Shown one piece after another: positions 27,274-37,566 of a stretch of 64,000 nt of DNA. The stretch lies in assembly GCF_900117445.1 (NCBI RefSeq), contig NZ_FPEJ01000001.1, positions 1,209,243 to 1,273,242 of the forward strand. The letters run 5' to 3'. Source of the DNA: Hyphomicrobium sp. NDB2Meth4. Lineage in GTDB: Bacteria > Pseudomonadota > Alphaproteobacteria > Rhizobiales > Hyphomicrobiaceae. The notes beneath the pieces are model-generated. The model was not told where the DNA came from, did no database searches, and was given only the letters and a program-made list of their open reading frames with translations. Made by a program: the position numbers and the translations under genes. The first letter of the stretch is position 1. Each line of letters opens with the position of its first letter.

Positions 27274-28398
27274 TCAGGCGTAGCGCAGCGCGCCCGAATA
27301 CTGAACCGCCCAGGAATCGCCCTTGCCCTTGGCGTCCGAGCGCTCGCCGCTCCCCGGCACGATCTCGCCGATGACGTAAGGCGCCTCGCCCCACTCCTGC
27401 ATCAGCCGCACCAGCGCGTCCGCCTCGTTCCGGGCGACGACCATCACCATGCCGACGCCGCAGTTGAACGTCTTCAGCATCTCTTCGTCGGGCAGCCGGC
27501 CCGTCTTCGCCAGCCAACCGAACACCGGCAGAGCCACGAATGAGGAAAGATCCACTCGTGCCGCCACGTCGTCGGGCAGCACCCGCGGCAAATTCTCCGA
27601 AAGCCCACCGCCGGTGATATGAGCAAGCGCCTTGATCGGCCCTTGCGTGCCGCCGACGGCTTCGATCGCCGCCAGCACCGGCTTCACATAGACGCGCGTC
27701 GGCGCCAGCAGCGCTTCGGCCAGCGTCCGCCCGGGCTCGAATGGCGCTTCGGTCTCCCAGGCAAGCCCGCTTTCCTTAACCAAGCGCCGCACCAGCGAAT
27801 AGCCGTTGGAATGCACGCCTGAAGCGGCCAGCCCGATCAGCATGTCGCCCGCGACGATATCGCTGCGCGGCAGGATTTCACCGCGCTCCACCGCGCCGAC
27901 CGCAAAGCCGGCGAGATCGTAGTCGCCCGGCTGATACATCCCGGGCATCTCAGCCGTTTCCCCGCCGATCAGCGCGCTCCCGGCCTGCCGGCAGCCTTCC
28001 GCGATGCCCGACACCACCGCCTTGGCGGTCTCCACGTCGAGCTTTCCGCAGGCAAAATAGTCAAGGAAAAACAATGGTTCGGCGCCCTGCACGACCAGGT
28101 CGTTGACGCACATGGCGACGAGGTCGATGCCGATCGTCGCGTGCTGTCCCGTGTCGATGGCGATCTTCAGCTTCGTGCCGACGCCGTCGGTCGCTGAAAC
28201 CAGCACCGGGTCGCGAAAACCCGCGCCCTTCAGGTCGAACAGCCCCCCGAACCCGCCGAGGTCCGTATCGGCCCCGGCGCGCCGCGTCGACCGCGCCAGC
28301 GGCTTGATCAGCTCGACGAGGCGGTTTCCCGCATCGATATCAACACCGGCGTCGCGATAGGTGATGGCCGGGTTGCGTTCCCGATCTGCGTCTGTCAT
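27274..28398 (-). CDS. purM: Phosphoribosylformylglycinamidine cyclo-ligase
   Basis: 374 residues. It has the AIR synthase start [21 protein letters not shown], the substrate/ATP segments [18 protein letters not shown] and [25 protein letters not shown], and the Gly-rich loop [14 protein letters not shown]. It makes AIR in step 5 of purine synthesis. The ATG at 28398 ([12 protein letters not shown]) is preferred over the open frame to 28506. The gene is divergent from the DUF2066 gene, 233 bases away. Confidence 0.96.
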   Translation of the reverse strand: MTDADRERNPAITYRDAGVDIDAGNRLVELIKPLARSTRRAGADTDLGGFGGLFDLKGAGFRDPVLVSATDGVGTKLKIAIDTGQHATIGIDLVAMCVNDLVVQGAEPLFFLDYFACGKLDVETAKAVVSGIAEGCRQAGSALIGGETAEMPGMYQPGDYDLAGFAVGAVERGEILPRSDIVAGDMLIGLAASGVHSNGYSLVRRLVKESGLAWETEAPFEPGRTLAEALLAPTRVYVKPVLAAIEAVGGTQGPIKALAHITGGGLSENLPRVLPDDVAARVDLSSFVALPVFGWLAKTGRLPDEEMLKTFNCGVGMVMVVARNEADALVRLMQEWGEAPYVIGEIVPGSGERSDAKGKGDSWAVQYSGALRYA

Positions 28399-28631
28399 GT
28401 GACCTCGGAACCCAACTTTTGCCGGCTTTACCTGCCGGAGATGCGGCGTCCTAGAGTGCTTCCGGAAAAGTGGGAACCGGTTTTCCGATAAGAAGCACGA
28501 CAACACACAAGTCTAGAGCCTGTCCGCGTTTCAACGAAAAGCGGAAAGGCTCTAGCAGCTTAGGCGTCAGGTCGGCAACTCGCGGCGATTCTGCCGGCGA
28601 GGCAAGGCTGCAGAGCGGGGAGGGAAGTCGC

Positions 28632-29753
28632 GTGCCGGCCATCCGGTTGAAGATTGTGTGCACAATGGCCGCCATGGCCATTGTCTGGGCAGCGGCCAGC
28701 GCCGCTTCGGCCAGCGATGACGTGTTCACTGTCGGCAACTACCCTGTCGATGCCGAGGCCGCCAACGCCGTTGCCGCCAAGAAGCAGGCGATGAGCGATG
28801 GCCAGCAGGCCGCGTTCCACTCGCTTCTGAAGCGACTTGTGCCCGTCACCGACTTCGACCGTCTGAAGCGCCTCTCTAGCCTCAGATCGTCAGGCTTCCT
28901 CGAAGGTGTCTCAGTGCGCTCCGAGCGCAACTCGTCCACCCGCTATATCGCCAGTCTCGATTTCTCCTTCCGCGCCGACAGCGTCCGCTCCGTGCTGCAG
29001 CAGGAAGGCATCGCCTTCGTCGAAGAACAGGCGCGCGAGATCATTGTCGTGCCGGTGGTGCGCACCGCCGACGGCTTGATCGACACCGGCCCGGCCGCGC
29101 GCGCCTGGACCAACGCCTGGCGCGGACTTGACCTCGAGCACTCCCTGACGCCGTTCGCGCTGCAGGCGGTGAAGGGCGAAGTCCGCCCCGACACCCTCAA
29201 GACGGCCACCGAGGGCCGCGGTGCGGAACGCACTCTCGCCGGTGAGTACGGCTCGCCTTACGTGGTGCTCGCCATCGCCGATCCCGATCCGGCAACCGGA
29301 CGCCTCAACGTCACGATGTCAGGCATCGATGCCGTCGGCAGCTTCAACCTCAAGCGCAGCTATCGCATCTTCGATGGCGACACCGCCTATTCGATGGAGC
29401 TCGCAGCCGTCGTCGGGCTTGGTGTGCTCGAAGGCCGCTGGAAGGCGACCAAGGTCTCGCCCGCATCCTCATCGGCCTATGCGCCGGCCTACTCGTCCGC
29501 AGGTTCGGGCGGGGGTGTTGCAGTCGCCATGCGCGCCCAGTATCAGAGCCTTGCCGAATGGAGCCAGATGCGTCGTCAGCTCCTCAGTCTGCCGGGCGTG
29601 GAGGACGTGCGCATCGAAGTGGAATCGGCCCGCGGTGCCGATCTCACCCTGCGCTTCCCCGGCGGCGCGCGCGAACTCGCCACGGCCCTTTACGGCAGTG
29701 GCCTGGCGCTGGAAAATGGCTCAGACCGTCTCATTCTTCGCTCATCCTATTAG
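28632..29753 (+). CDS. DUF2066 family protein, exported
   Basis: 373 residues starting at GTG (VPAIRLKIVCTMAAMAIVWA, a signal peptide), 5 bases after GGGAGGGAAG, a strong ribosome-binding site; no ATG is as well placed. The body matches DUF2066 proteins (FTVGNYPVDAEAANAVAAKKQAMSDGQQAAF, then SVRSVLQQEGIAFVEEQ). They recur beside purM or CDP-alcohol phosphatidyltransferase genes in relatives, and their role is unknown. The C-terminal half has a SSAYAPAYSSAGSGGG low-complexity link before a second alpha/beta segment. It is the first gene of a forward run of six. Confidence 0.82.
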   Translation: MPAIRLKIVCTMAAMAIVWAAASAASASDDVFTVGNYPVDAEAANAVAAKKQAMSDGQQAAFHSLLKRLVPVTDFDRLKRLSSLRSSGFLEGVSVRSERNSSTRYIASLDFSFRADSVRSVLQQEGIAFVEEQAREIIVVPVVRTADGLIDTGPAARAWTNAWRGLDLEHSLTPFALQAVKGEVRPDTLKTATEGRGAERTLAGEYGSPYVVLAIADPDPATGRLNVTMSGIDAVGSFNLKRSYRIFDGDTAYSMELAAVVGLGVLEGRWKATKVSPASSSAYAPAYSSAGSGGGVAVAMRAQYQSLAEWSQMRRQLLSLPGVEDVRIEVESARGADLTLRFPGGARELATALYGSGLALENGSDRLILRSSY

Positions 29754-29837
29754 GCCAGCGATAACGCAGCGGCGACAAGCGGCGAAATAACAACAAGGCG
29801 GAGCGCCTCGACGCGTCGCCAAAACAGGTGGACGCGC

Positions 29838-30401
29838 GTGGACCGGTTGCTGAACATCCCCAACATCATCACCGTGGGGCGAGTGATCCTCGTCCCGGTG
29901 GTTTTTTGGCTGCTCATCACCGGTCAGACGCAGGTCGCGTTTATCGTTTTCATCATTGCCGGCATCTCCGACGCCGTGGACGGCTACCTCGCCAAGACCT
30001 TCGGCTGGCAGACCGAGCTGGGCGCTTATCTCGACCCGCTTGCGGACAAGCTGTTGATCGTGAGCATCTTTCTGGCGCTCGGCGTTGACGGAAAGCTTCC
30101 CTTGTGGCTCGTCGTCGCCGTCGTCTCGCGCGACATCCTCATTGTCATCGCCGTCATTCTGTCGTGGGTGCTCGATCACCCCGTCCGTATCAAGCCGCTG
30201 ATCGTCTCCAAGGCGAACACCGTCGCGCAGATCGTGCTGGCGGCGACAGTTCTTGCCGACGAAGGGTTCGGGCTCGGGCTCGGCTGGACGCGCTTTGTGC
30301 TGGTGTGGCTGACGGGCGCGCTGACTGTGGCGTCGCTCGCTGCTTACCTGCATAGTTGGCTGCGACACATGTCGGATGAATCGCCTGAGGCGGGCGGCTG
30401 A
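29838..30401 (+). CDS. CDP-alcohol phosphatidyltransferase family membrane protein
   Basis: 187 residues starting at GTG, read as MDRLLNIPNIITVGRVILV. The catalytic pattern D-x2-D-G-x2-A-x-x8-G-x3-D-x3-D is visible as DAVDGYLAKTFGW...GAYLDPLADK, with Lys in place of the usual Arg after the Ala. About five membrane segments follow. The family makes phospholipid headgroup linkages (for example PgsA-like phosphatidylglycerophosphate synthesis); which alcohol it uses is uncertain. It sits between DUF2066 and the AI-2E permease, in an order seen in related genomes. Confidence 0.9.
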   Translation: MDRLLNIPNIITVGRVILVPVVFWLLITGQTQVAFIVFIIAGISDAVDGYLAKTFGWQTELGAYLDPLADKLLIVSIFLALGVDGKLPLWLVVAVVSRDILIVIAVILSWVLDHPVRIKPLIVSKANTVAQIVLAATVLADEGFGLGLGWTRFVLVWLTGALTVASLAAYLHSWLRHMSDESPEAGG

Positions 30402-30456
30402 GGGACAGCGGCATCGCCAAGGGTTGGCCGATCGGCCGGACGAGAGGCTTTGAGCG

Positions 30457-31590
30457 ATGCGCGTCGAACGTCAGGTCCTGTTCTGGCTCTCCGCCGGGCT
30501 CGTGCTCATCCTGCTCGTTGCCCTGCTGCGCGGCGTCATCCTGCCGTTCGTCGCCGGCATGGTCATCGCCTACTTCCTCAACCCGGCCGCCGACCGCCTA
30601 GCGCGCTGGGGGCTGCCGCGCGGCATCGCCGCCACCCTCATGGTCGCAGCCTTCGCCTGCATCATTGCCGCCGCGATCATCTTCCTCGTCCCCTTGCTGC
30701 TGACCCAGGCGCAGCAGTTCGCCGTCGCCCTGCCTGATGAGATTGCGCGGCTGCGCGGACTTCTCGAGGTCTGGGCGCGCGAGCGGCTGGGCACCCACTA
30801 TCCGGAAGTCGCCGCAGGTCTCGACCGGAGCTCCAATACCATCGCCGAAAACATCACCAGCCTCGCTGGCTTCGTCGCCGGCTCGCTGTGGAGCCAGGGC
30901 CGGGCGCTGTTCGATTTCCTGTCGCTGCTGCTCGTGACGCCGCTCGTCGTCTTCTACATGCTGATCGACTGGCACCCGATGCTCGCCAAGGTCGATTCCT
31001 GGCTGCCGCGCGCACACGCCCCCACCATTCGCCGTCTGGCTTCCGAGGTGAACGACGCCGTCTCCGCCTTCATCCGCGGTCAAGGCACCGTCTGCCTCGT
31101 GCTCTCCGTCTACTATGCGGTAGCGCTGGGCTTGATGGGTTTGCGCTATGGCCTTCTCGTCGGCCTCGCCACCGGCCTCATGAGCTTCGTGCCGTTCGTT
31201 GGCTGGGCGCTGGGTTTCATCACCGCGACCACCATCGCGATCGTACAGTTCTGGCCCGACGCGGTGCCGATTCTCATCGTCGTCGGGATCTTCGCCGGCG
31301 CTCAGGTGCTGGACGCCGGGTTCCTTTCACCCAACATCGTCGGCTCCAAAATCGGCCTGCACCCTGTTTGGCTCATCTTCTCGCTGTTCGTGTTCAGCTA
31401 CCTGTTCGGGTTCGTCGGCGTGCTCGTCGCCGTGCCGATCGCAGCCGCCGTTGGTGTGCTTGTCAGGTTCGCGCTGAAGATTTATCTCGCCAGCCCGCTC
31501 TACAGCGGCATCGCGCCGCCAGCCACGCTGACCGCTTTGCCCACAGCGACCGCCACGTCACCTACGCTCGAGAAGCCAGTTTCGCCGTAA
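30457..31590 (+). CDS. AI-2E/PerM family transporter
   Basis: 377 residues with 7-8 membrane segments. It has the family start RVERQVLFWLSAGLVLILLVALLRGVI, the large central loop after LVTPLVVFYMLIDW, and the C-terminal GLLVGLATGLMSFVPFVGWALGF and VGSKIGLHPVWLIFSLFVFSYLFGFVGVLVAVPIAA. These proteins are inner-membrane permeases or ion exchangers; an AI-2 role is known only for a few. It precedes hdaA by 44 bases. Confidence 0.9.
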   Translation: MRVERQVLFWLSAGLVLILLVALLRGVILPFVAGMVIAYFLNPAADRLARWGLPRGIAATLMVAAFACIIAAAIIFLVPLLLTQAQQFAVALPDEIARLRGLLEVWARERLGTHYPEVAAGLDRSSNTIAENITSLAGFVAGSLWSQGRALFDFLSLLLVTPLVVFYMLIDWHPMLAKVDSWLPRAHAPTIRRLASEVNDAVSAFIRGQGTVCLVLSVYYAVALGLMGLRYGLLVGLATGLMSFVPFVGWALGFITATTIAIVQFWPDAVPILIVVGIFAGAQVLDAGFLSPNIVGSKIGLHPVWLIFSLFVFSYLFGFVGVLVAVPIAAAVGVLVRFALKIYLASPLYSGIAPPATLTALPTATATSPTLEKPVSP

Positions 31591-31634
31591 TCATCGGCAA
31601 CACACCACCACCCGTTCACAACTCGCGAATATGA

Positions 31635-32321
31635 ATGACCGCCTCTCCGCGCCAGCTTGTCTTTGATCTCGCCCACCGCCAGGCTTTGGGCGCCGAGGAC
31701 TTTCTCGTCTCTAATTCCAACGCCGCCGCCGTCGAGATGATCGACGCCTGGCCTCGCTGGCCGCACCCGGCTTCCTTCGTTGCCGGCCCGCAGGGTTCCG
31801 GCAAGAGCCATCTCGCCAACGTCTGGCGCTTGCGTTCGGGAGCCGGCATCGTCGGCGCCGCCGAGCTGAGCGACACCCTGGTGGCCAGCCTGCCGGACGC
31901 CGCCGCCATCGTCGTCGAGGATATCGACCGGGGGATTGCCGATGAAAAGGTGCTCTTCCACTTGCTCAACCGGGCGCGCGAGAGCAAACTTTCCGTCCTG
32001 CTGACGTCGCGCGTGCCACCGGGCGAGCAGGAATTTCACGTGCCCGACCTTCGCTCGCGGCTGCGCGCGCTGCCGATGGTGGAGGTTCAGCCCCCCGACG
32101 AGGCGCTTCTCAAGGCGGTGCTGGTCAAGCTGTTCGATGACCGCCAGCTCTACGTCGAGCCCCAGGTGATCGACTATCTCAGCGTCCGCATGGAGCGTTC
32201 GATGGCTGCGGCAAGCAATATTGTCGCCGGCATCGACCGTTTGGCTCTGGCGACGCACAGGAAGGTGACGCGACCGCTGGCCGCACAGGTGCTGGCAGCG
32301 ATGGGGGAAACCCGTGAGTAA
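31635..32321 (+). CDS. hdaA: DnaA-related regulator HdaA
   Basis: 228 residues, a single AAA+ module related to DnaA domain III. Walker A is GPQGSGKSHLAN and a Walker B-like segment is AAIVVEDIDRG. In Caulobacter HdaA works with the DNA clamp to promote hydrolysis of DnaA-bound ATP and so limits initiation; a clamp-binding N-terminal motif is expected (QLVFDLAHR here). The position between the AI-2E permease and ppk agrees with the alphaproteobacterial gene order. Confidence 0.88.
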   Translation: MTASPRQLVFDLAHRQALGAEDFLVSNSNAAAVEMIDAWPRWPHPASFVAGPQGSGKSHLANVWRLRSGAGIVGAAELSDTLVASLPDAAAIVVEDIDRGIADEKVLFHLLNRARESKLSVLLTSRVPPGEQEFHVPDLRSRLRALPMVEVQPPDEALLKAVLVKLFDDRQLYVEPQVIDYLSVRMERSMAAASNIVAGIDRLALATHRKVTRPLAAQVLAAMGETRE

Positions 32322-32411
32322 CGCGATTTAAATGCCGCCCGTGGCGAGCATGTCATATTTGTGACTTAGCGTCCCCGCGATCACAAACGACGCGGGCGAG
32401 GACAATTCACG

Positions 32412-34610
32412 ATGGCCAGCGCGAGGAACAAAGTGCGCGAGAAGGCAGCGGTACGTAAATCTGCAGCAGCAATCGAGCCCCCGCCCGAGGGGCCCGCGCG
32501 CTTTTACAATCGCGAACTGTCCTGGCTGCAATTCAATCGTCGCGTCCTCGAAGAGGCGCAGAACGAGCGCCACCCCCTGCTCGAGCGCCTGCGCTTCCTA
32601 TCGATCTCCGCGTCGAACCTCGACGAGTTCTACATGGTGCGCGTCGCCGGCATTTACGGTCAGGTGGCAGCGGGTGTGCAGACGCCTTCGCAGGACGGCC
32701 TCACGCCGTCGCAGCAGCTGCGCACCATCAACCGCTTTGCTGCCTCGCTCGTTGCCGACAAGCAAGCGTGCTGGCGCAGCCTGAAAACGGAGATGGCGCA
32801 GAACGGCATCCATATTCTCGAAGCCGGAGATCTGAAGCCGGCCGAGAAAGGCTGGCTGCAACGCCTGTTCCTCACACATATCTTCCCGATCCTGACACCG
32901 ATCGCTGTCGACCCCGCGCACCCGTTCCCATTCATTCTCAACCGCGGCCTCACCATGGCCGTCGAGATGCTGCGCAGCTCCGACTCCAAGTCGATGAACG
33001 GCCTCATCCCGATCCCGAGCCAGCTCGAACGCTTCATCCGCCTCGGTGGCATGGACGCCGAGCACAAGGACCTGCGCTTCATCAAGATCGAGACCATCAT
33101 CGGTCTGTTCATTTCCGAGCTGTTCCCCGGCTTTGAAATCAAGAGCCAGGGTGCCTTCCGCGTGCTGCGTGACAGCGAGGTCGAGATCCAGGAAGAAGCC
33201 GAAGACCTCGTCCGCTCGTTCGAATCCGCTTTGAAGCGTCGCCGCCGCGGCCACGTGATCCGCCTCGAGCTCGAAGCGGCAATGCCCAATCGCCTGAAGA
33301 AGTTCGTCATCGAGGAGCTGGAGGTCGGCGAGGACGCGGTCTTCATCAAGGACGGCCTGCTCGCGCTCGCCGACACCGCGCAGCTGATCGTCGCCGACCG
33401 GCCCGATCTACTCTTCAAGCCGTTCGTCTCGCGCTTCCCCGAGCGCATCCGCGAGTTCAGCGGCGACTGCTTCGCCGCCGTGCGCAAGAAGGACATCATC
33501 GTCCACCACCCGTACGAATCTTTCGACGTGGTGGTGCAGTACCTGCGTCAGGCGGTGGCCGATCCGAACGTCATGGCCATCAAGTGGACGCTCTATCGCA
33601 CCTCGCGTGACAGCCCCATTGTGCAGGCGTTGAAGGAAGCCGTCGAAGCCGGCAAATCCGTCACCGCCGTGGTGGAGCTGAAAGCCCGTTTCGACGAGGC
33701 CGCCAACATTCGCTGGGCGCGCGATCTGGAAAACGCCGGCGTGCACGTCGTCTACGGCTTCATCGAGCTGAAGACGCACGCCAAGCTCGGCATCATCGTG
33801 CGCCGCGAAGGATCGGAGCTGGTCAGCTACTGCCACATCGGCACCGGCAACTACCACCCGCTCACTGCGCGCGTTTACACCGACCTTTCGCTGTTCACGA
33901 CGGACCCGGCTATCGCCCGTGACGTGACGCGCATCTTGAACTTCGTCACTGGCTACGGCGAGCCCGCCGAGCTCGAGGCCATGGCTGCGAGCCCGCACGG
34001 CGTTCGCCAGCGCATCATCGCGCACATTCGCGAGGAGATAGAGCACGCCAAGGCCGGCCGCCCCGCCGCCATCTGGATGAAGATGAACGCCCTCGTCGAC
34101 AGCCAGATCATCACCACGCTCTACGAGGCGAGTCAGGCCGGCGTCGAGATCGACCTCATCTGCCGCGGTGTTTGCTGCCTGCGTCCGGGCATCCCCGGTC
34201 TATCCGAGAACATTCGCGTAAAAAGCATTGTTGGCCGTTTCCTCGAGCATGCCCGTATTTACGCGTTCGGGCGCGGCCAGGGGTTGCCTTCCCCGAAGGC
34301 CGCCGTCTACATCAGCTCCGCCGACATGATGCCACGCAACCTCGACCGCCGGGTCGAGGCCATGGTGCCGATCATGAACCCCACCGTGCACGAGCAGGTG
34401 CTCGATCAGATCATGGTCGCGAACCTCAAGGACAACCAGCAGAGCTGGAGGATTTTGTCGGACGGCTCCTCGGAGCGCATTCATCCGGCACCGGGCGAGG
34501 AAGCCTTCAACGCGCATCGCTACTTTCTCACCAACCCGAGTCTTTCGGGACGTGGCCAGGCGCTCAAGGAGAACTTTCCACCCCGCTTCAGCATGCTGCA
34601 CAAAGACTGA
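32412..34610 (+). CDS. ppk: Polyphosphate kinase 1
   Basis: 732 residues, standard for PPK1. The N-terminal domain starts at [19 protein letters not shown]. The catalytic histidine segment is [20 protein letters not shown], with His475 the first in the motif and the expected phosphorylated residue. The [20 protein letters not shown] and DRRVEAMVP regions are also family-typical. The enzyme makes polyphosphate from ATP. Its stop is 26 bases before ppx, which degrades the polymer, so both may be on one transcript. Confidence 0.97.
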   Translation: MASARNKVREKAAVRKSAAAIEPPPEGPARFYNRELSWLQFNRRVLEEAQNERHPLLERLRFLSISASNLDEFYMVRVAGIYGQVAAGVQTPSQDGLTPSQQLRTINRFAASLVADKQACWRSLKTEMAQNGIHILEAGDLKPAEKGWLQRLFLTHIFPILTPIAVDPAHPFPFILNRGLTMAVEMLRSSDSKSMNGLIPIPSQLERFIRLGGMDAEHKDLRFIKIETIIGLFISELFPGFEIKSQGAFRVLRDSEVEIQEEAEDLVRSFESALKRRRRGHVIRLELEAAMPNRLKKFVIEELEVGEDAVFIKDGLLALADTAQLIVADRPDLLFKPFVSRFPERIREFSGDCFAAVRKKDIIVHHPYESFDVVVQYLRQAVADPNVMAIKWTLYRTSRDSPIVQALKEAVEAGKSVTAVVELKARFDEAANIRWARDLENAGVHVVYGFIELKTHAKLGIIVRREGSELVSYCHIGTGNYHPLTARVYTDLSLFTTDPAIARDVTRILNFVTGYGEPAELEAMAASPHGVRQRIIAHIREEIEHAKAGRPAAIWMKMNALVDSQIITTLYEASQAGVEIDLICRGVCCLRPGIPGLSENIRVKSIVGRFLEHARIYAFGRGQGLPSPKAAVYISSADMMPRNLDRRVEAMVPIMNPTVHEQVLDQIMVANLKDNQQSWRILSDGSSERIHPAPGEEAFNAHRYFLTNPSLSGRGQALKENFPPRFSMLHKD

Positions 34611-34636
34611 CTTAAAAAGACGAAGCGGGGCTGCCT

Positions 34637-36175
34637 TTGACGAGCTTGGAGCGGTTGTTCGGCGAGCAAAACCGGGTGCACGAGCTCGAGCCCATAGGCG
34701 TTATCGATATCGGTTCCAACTCCGTGCGCCTGGTGGTGTACGAGGGCGCCGTGCGCGCGCCGACGCCGTTGTTCAACGAGAAGGTTCTCTGCGGCCTCGG
34801 TAAGTCCATCGCGTCCACCGGACGCCTCGGCACCGATGCCGTCGACCGCGCCCTTGCCGCGCTCTCCCGCTTTCGCACGATCACCCGCATCCTCGAAGTG
34901 AAGAACGTGCGCGCCTTCGCCACCGCCGCGGTTCGCGAAGCCGAAGACGGCGCTGACTTCATCTCTCGCGCCGAGAAGGCGCTCGGCCTGCGCATCGAGA
35001 TACTTTCCGGCGAGCGGGAAGCGCGCCTCGTCTCGCAAGGCATCATGATGGGTTTCGTCGACCCGGACGGCATTGCCGGCGACCTGGGCGGCGGCAGCCT
35101 GGAACTGATCGACATTTCCGCGGACCGGACCAAGCAGGCCGTCACGCTTCCCGTCGGCGGTCTCCGGCTCATCGATGCCACGGGCAACAAGATCGAGAAG
35201 GCTCAGCCGCTCATCGATGATGCCCTGGCAAGCGTCCCCTGGATCGGCCAGGGTGCCGGCCGCCCGTTCTTCGCCGTCGGTGGAAGCTGGCGCGCCATCG
35301 CCAAGCTGCACATGGAGCAGACCAACTATCCGCTGCATGTCACGCACGGCTACGCCATCCCGACCATGGTCGCGATCTCCTTCTGCGAGTTCCTGCGCAA
35401 GACCAAGAAGCTCGCCGGTCTTTCCGGTTATGACGAGCTGGCCAAGGCGCGCCGCGAGGTGCTGCCCTACGGAGCCTTCGTCCTCGAGCGCCTGTTGAAA
35501 GCGCTCAACCCCAGCGAGGTGGTGTTCTCCGTCTTCGGCATTCGCGAGGGCCTCATCTACTCGCTGCTGCCCGCGCACGAACGCCGCAAGGATCCTCTGC
35601 TCTCGTTCTGCGCCGAATACGCCAGCCTGCGGTCGCGCTCCGTGGACCACGCCTGGGAGCTGTGCAAGTGGACCGACGCGCTGTTCGAGCCGCCCGGTCC
35701 CAAGGAAACGCCCGAGGAGCGCCGTCTGCGCTACGCCGCCTGCCTCATCTCTGACATCGGCTGGCGCGAACACCCCGACTACCGCGGCGAGCAGAGCCTC
35801 AACCTGCTCGCCCACTCCGGACTTTCCGGCATCGATCACCCTGGCCGCGTCTTCATGGCCCTGGCGATCTTCTATCGCCACGCCGGCGCCTCCCAGGAGC
35901 ACGCCGACGACCTCTCCTCCCGCCTCAAGCTGCTCATCTCCAAACGGGCCCAGAAGCGCGCCCGCATCATCGCCGCCGCCATCCGCACCGCGCACATGCT
36001 GTCGGTCGGAGTGCCGGGCGTCATCGACGAAACCCCGCTCAGCTACGATGGCGACAAGCTCGTCCTCTCCATCCCCAAGGCCTATGCCGGCCTCGACGGC
36101 GAGCGCCTGCGCCGCCGCTTCGATACCCTCGCCCAGCTCGTGGAAAAGACCCCGGAAATCCGCATCGGCCGTTAA
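34637..36175 (+). CDS. ppx: Exopolyphosphatase (Ppx/GppA family)
   Basis: 512 residues. The actin-like ATPase-fold segments GVIDIGSNSVRLVVYEGA, AGDLGGGSLELIDI and FFAVGGSWRAIAK are visible; the long C-terminal helical domain (HD-like) ends at QLVEKTPEIRIGR. It releases phosphate from polyphosphate or acts on pppGpp. It starts at TTG (34637) because no ATG exists near the start. ppk lies just upstream. Confidence 0.95.
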   Translation: MTSLERLFGEQNRVHELEPIGVIDIGSNSVRLVVYEGAVRAPTPLFNEKVLCGLGKSIASTGRLGTDAVDRALAALSRFRTITRILEVKNVRAFATAAVREAEDGADFISRAEKALGLRIEILSGEREARLVSQGIMMGFVDPDGIAGDLGGGSLELIDISADRTKQAVTLPVGGLRLIDATGNKIEKAQPLIDDALASVPWIGQGAGRPFFAVGGSWRAIAKLHMEQTNYPLHVTHGYAIPTMVAISFCEFLRKTKKLAGLSGYDELAKARREVLPYGAFVLERLLKALNPSEVVFSVFGIREGLIYSLLPAHERRKDPLLSFCAEYASLRSRSVDHAWELCKWTDALFEPPGPKETPEERRLRYAACLISDIGWREHPDYRGEQSLNLLAHSGLSGIDHPGRVFMALAIFYRHAGASQEHADDLSSRLKLLISKRAQKRARIIAAAIRTAHMLSVGVPGVIDETPLSYDGDKLVLSIPKAYAGLDGERLRRRFDTLAQLVEKTPEIRIGR

Positions 36176-36334
36176 CCGCTTCCTGCTCGCCACTTGCGCC
36201 ACACCATCCGCAAACAATGCTTCTCTCCCCAGGTGTCAGCACCAACCCATTGTCACCGGCCTGCCGCCGCCATATTTCCTGCTAGACTGTGGCAGCTGAC
36301 CGGGGGGTCGGCATAAGGGGACAGGACGTTCGCA

Positions 36335-37246
36335 ATGGCCGATGATCCGTATGCAACCCTGGGCGTATCGCGGAACGCCTCGGACGAGGACATTCGGCGC
36401 GCCTTCCGCAAACTCGCCAAGGAATACCACCCCGACATTTCCAAGGGTAACGAGGAGCGCTTCAGGAAGGTCTCCTCCGCCTACGAGATCCTAGGCGACG
36501 CCGACAAGCGCCGCGCGTTCGACCGCGGCGAGATCGACGCCCGCGGTGAGCCGCGCCACCCAGGCTTCCGTCAGTATGCCCGCAATGGCGCCAGGGCAGG
36601 TGCCGGCGCCGGGGCGGCCGGCTTCGAGGAGTTCGGCTTCGGCGACATCTTCTCCGACATTTTCGGCGGCATGGGACGCGGCGGCGCTGCCGGCGGCCCC
36701 CGCTCCAATTTCTCCGCCAAGGGCCAGGACGTCCGCTACACCCTCGAGGTCGATTTCCTCGAGGCAGCGGCAGGCGCCACCAAGCGCGTCACGCTGCCGA
36801 GCGGCGGCATGCTCGATCTCAACGTGCCCGCCGGCGTCACCGATGGGCAGGTGCTTCGCCTCAAAGGCAAAGGCCAGCGCGGTGTTGGCGCGGCCGAGGC
36901 CGGCGATGCGCTGATTGAGATACGCGTGCGCCCGCATCCGCAGTTCAAGCGCGAGGACGACGACATCCTCATCGACGTACCGATCACGATCGACGAGGCA
37001 GTGCTCGGCGCCAAGGTCGAAGTCCCGACCATCTCCGGCCGCGTGCAGATCACCATCCCCAAAGGGACCAGCTCCGGCCGCGTGTTTCGCTTGAAGGGTA
37101 AGGGCGTCAAGGCCGCCGGCCGATCAGAGCCTGGCGATCAGCTCATCACCGTGCGCATCGTGCTGCCGGAGAACATCGACGATACGCTCGCCTACTTCTT
37201 CTCCGAGTGGCGCCAGAAGAACCACTACGATCCCGGTCGCAAATAG
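36335..37246 (+). CDS. J-domain protein with DnaJ C-terminal domain (CbpA/DnaJ-like)
   Basis: 303 residues. The J domain is at 5-70 with the HPD triad at 32-34 (EYHPDISKG). A Gly-rich linker follows (ARAGAGAGAAGFEEFGFGDIFSDIFGGMGRGG). The C-terminal substrate domain has the two-beta repeats DVRYTLEVDFLEAAAGATKRV and VPTISGRVQITIPKGTSSGRVFRLKG. There is no Zn-finger. It is a co-chaperone that stimulates DnaK ATPase, of the CbpA type. The gene is 160 bases after ppx. Confidence 0.92.
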   Translation: MADDPYATLGVSRNASDEDIRRAFRKLAKEYHPDISKGNEERFRKVSSAYEILGDADKRRAFDRGEIDARGEPRHPGFRQYARNGARAGAGAGAAGFEEFGFGDIFSDIFGGMGRGGAAGGPRSNFSAKGQDVRYTLEVDFLEAAAGATKRVTLPSGGMLDLNVPAGVTDGQVLRLKGKGQRGVGAAEAGDALIEIRVRPHPQFKREDDDILIDVPITIDEAVLGAKVEVPTISGRVQITIPKGTSSGRVFRLKGKGVKAAGRSEPGDQLITVRIVLPENIDDTLAYFFSEWRQKNHYDPGRK

Positions 37247-37263
37247 CCCGGCCCGCGCCGGCA

Positions 37264-37467
37264 TTACGCACCGGGCTTGGTCAGCGCAATCAACACGCGA
37301 TAGGCCGTCACCAGCAGCAGCACGGTTGCCACGCCGAGCGTGATCCAGTCGAGATCCGTGGCCGTCCCGTTCAGCACGCGCCGCAGATAGATGAACACGA
37401 ACACGCCGAACACGGCGAGATACGCGAGCTGTGCGACGGGCAAGCGCGGCGGAGCAGTTTTCGGCAT
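37264..37467 (-). CDS. Small membrane protein, 67 aa, unknown
   Basis: Two hydrophobic segments (LPVAQLAYLAVFGVFVFIYL and LDWITLGVATVLLLVTAYRV) are joined by RRVLNGTATD, with short polar ends. No family recognised. It is convergent with the J-domain gene on its left (17 bases between stops) and shares orientation with rnd, 100 bases upstream of its start. Confidence 0.6.
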   Translation of the reverse strand: MPKTAPPRLPVAQLAYLAVFGVFVFIYLRRVLNGTATDLDWITLGVATVLLLVTAYRVLIALTKPGA

Positions 37468-37566
37468 TGCTCGGTGAACCCATTGCGTTGCTTCGGAGCG
37501 CGAAGACTACTCCGCGCGCCAGAGACTGTCATCTCTACGCGACTGGCTCGCACGCAGGGGCGAATC

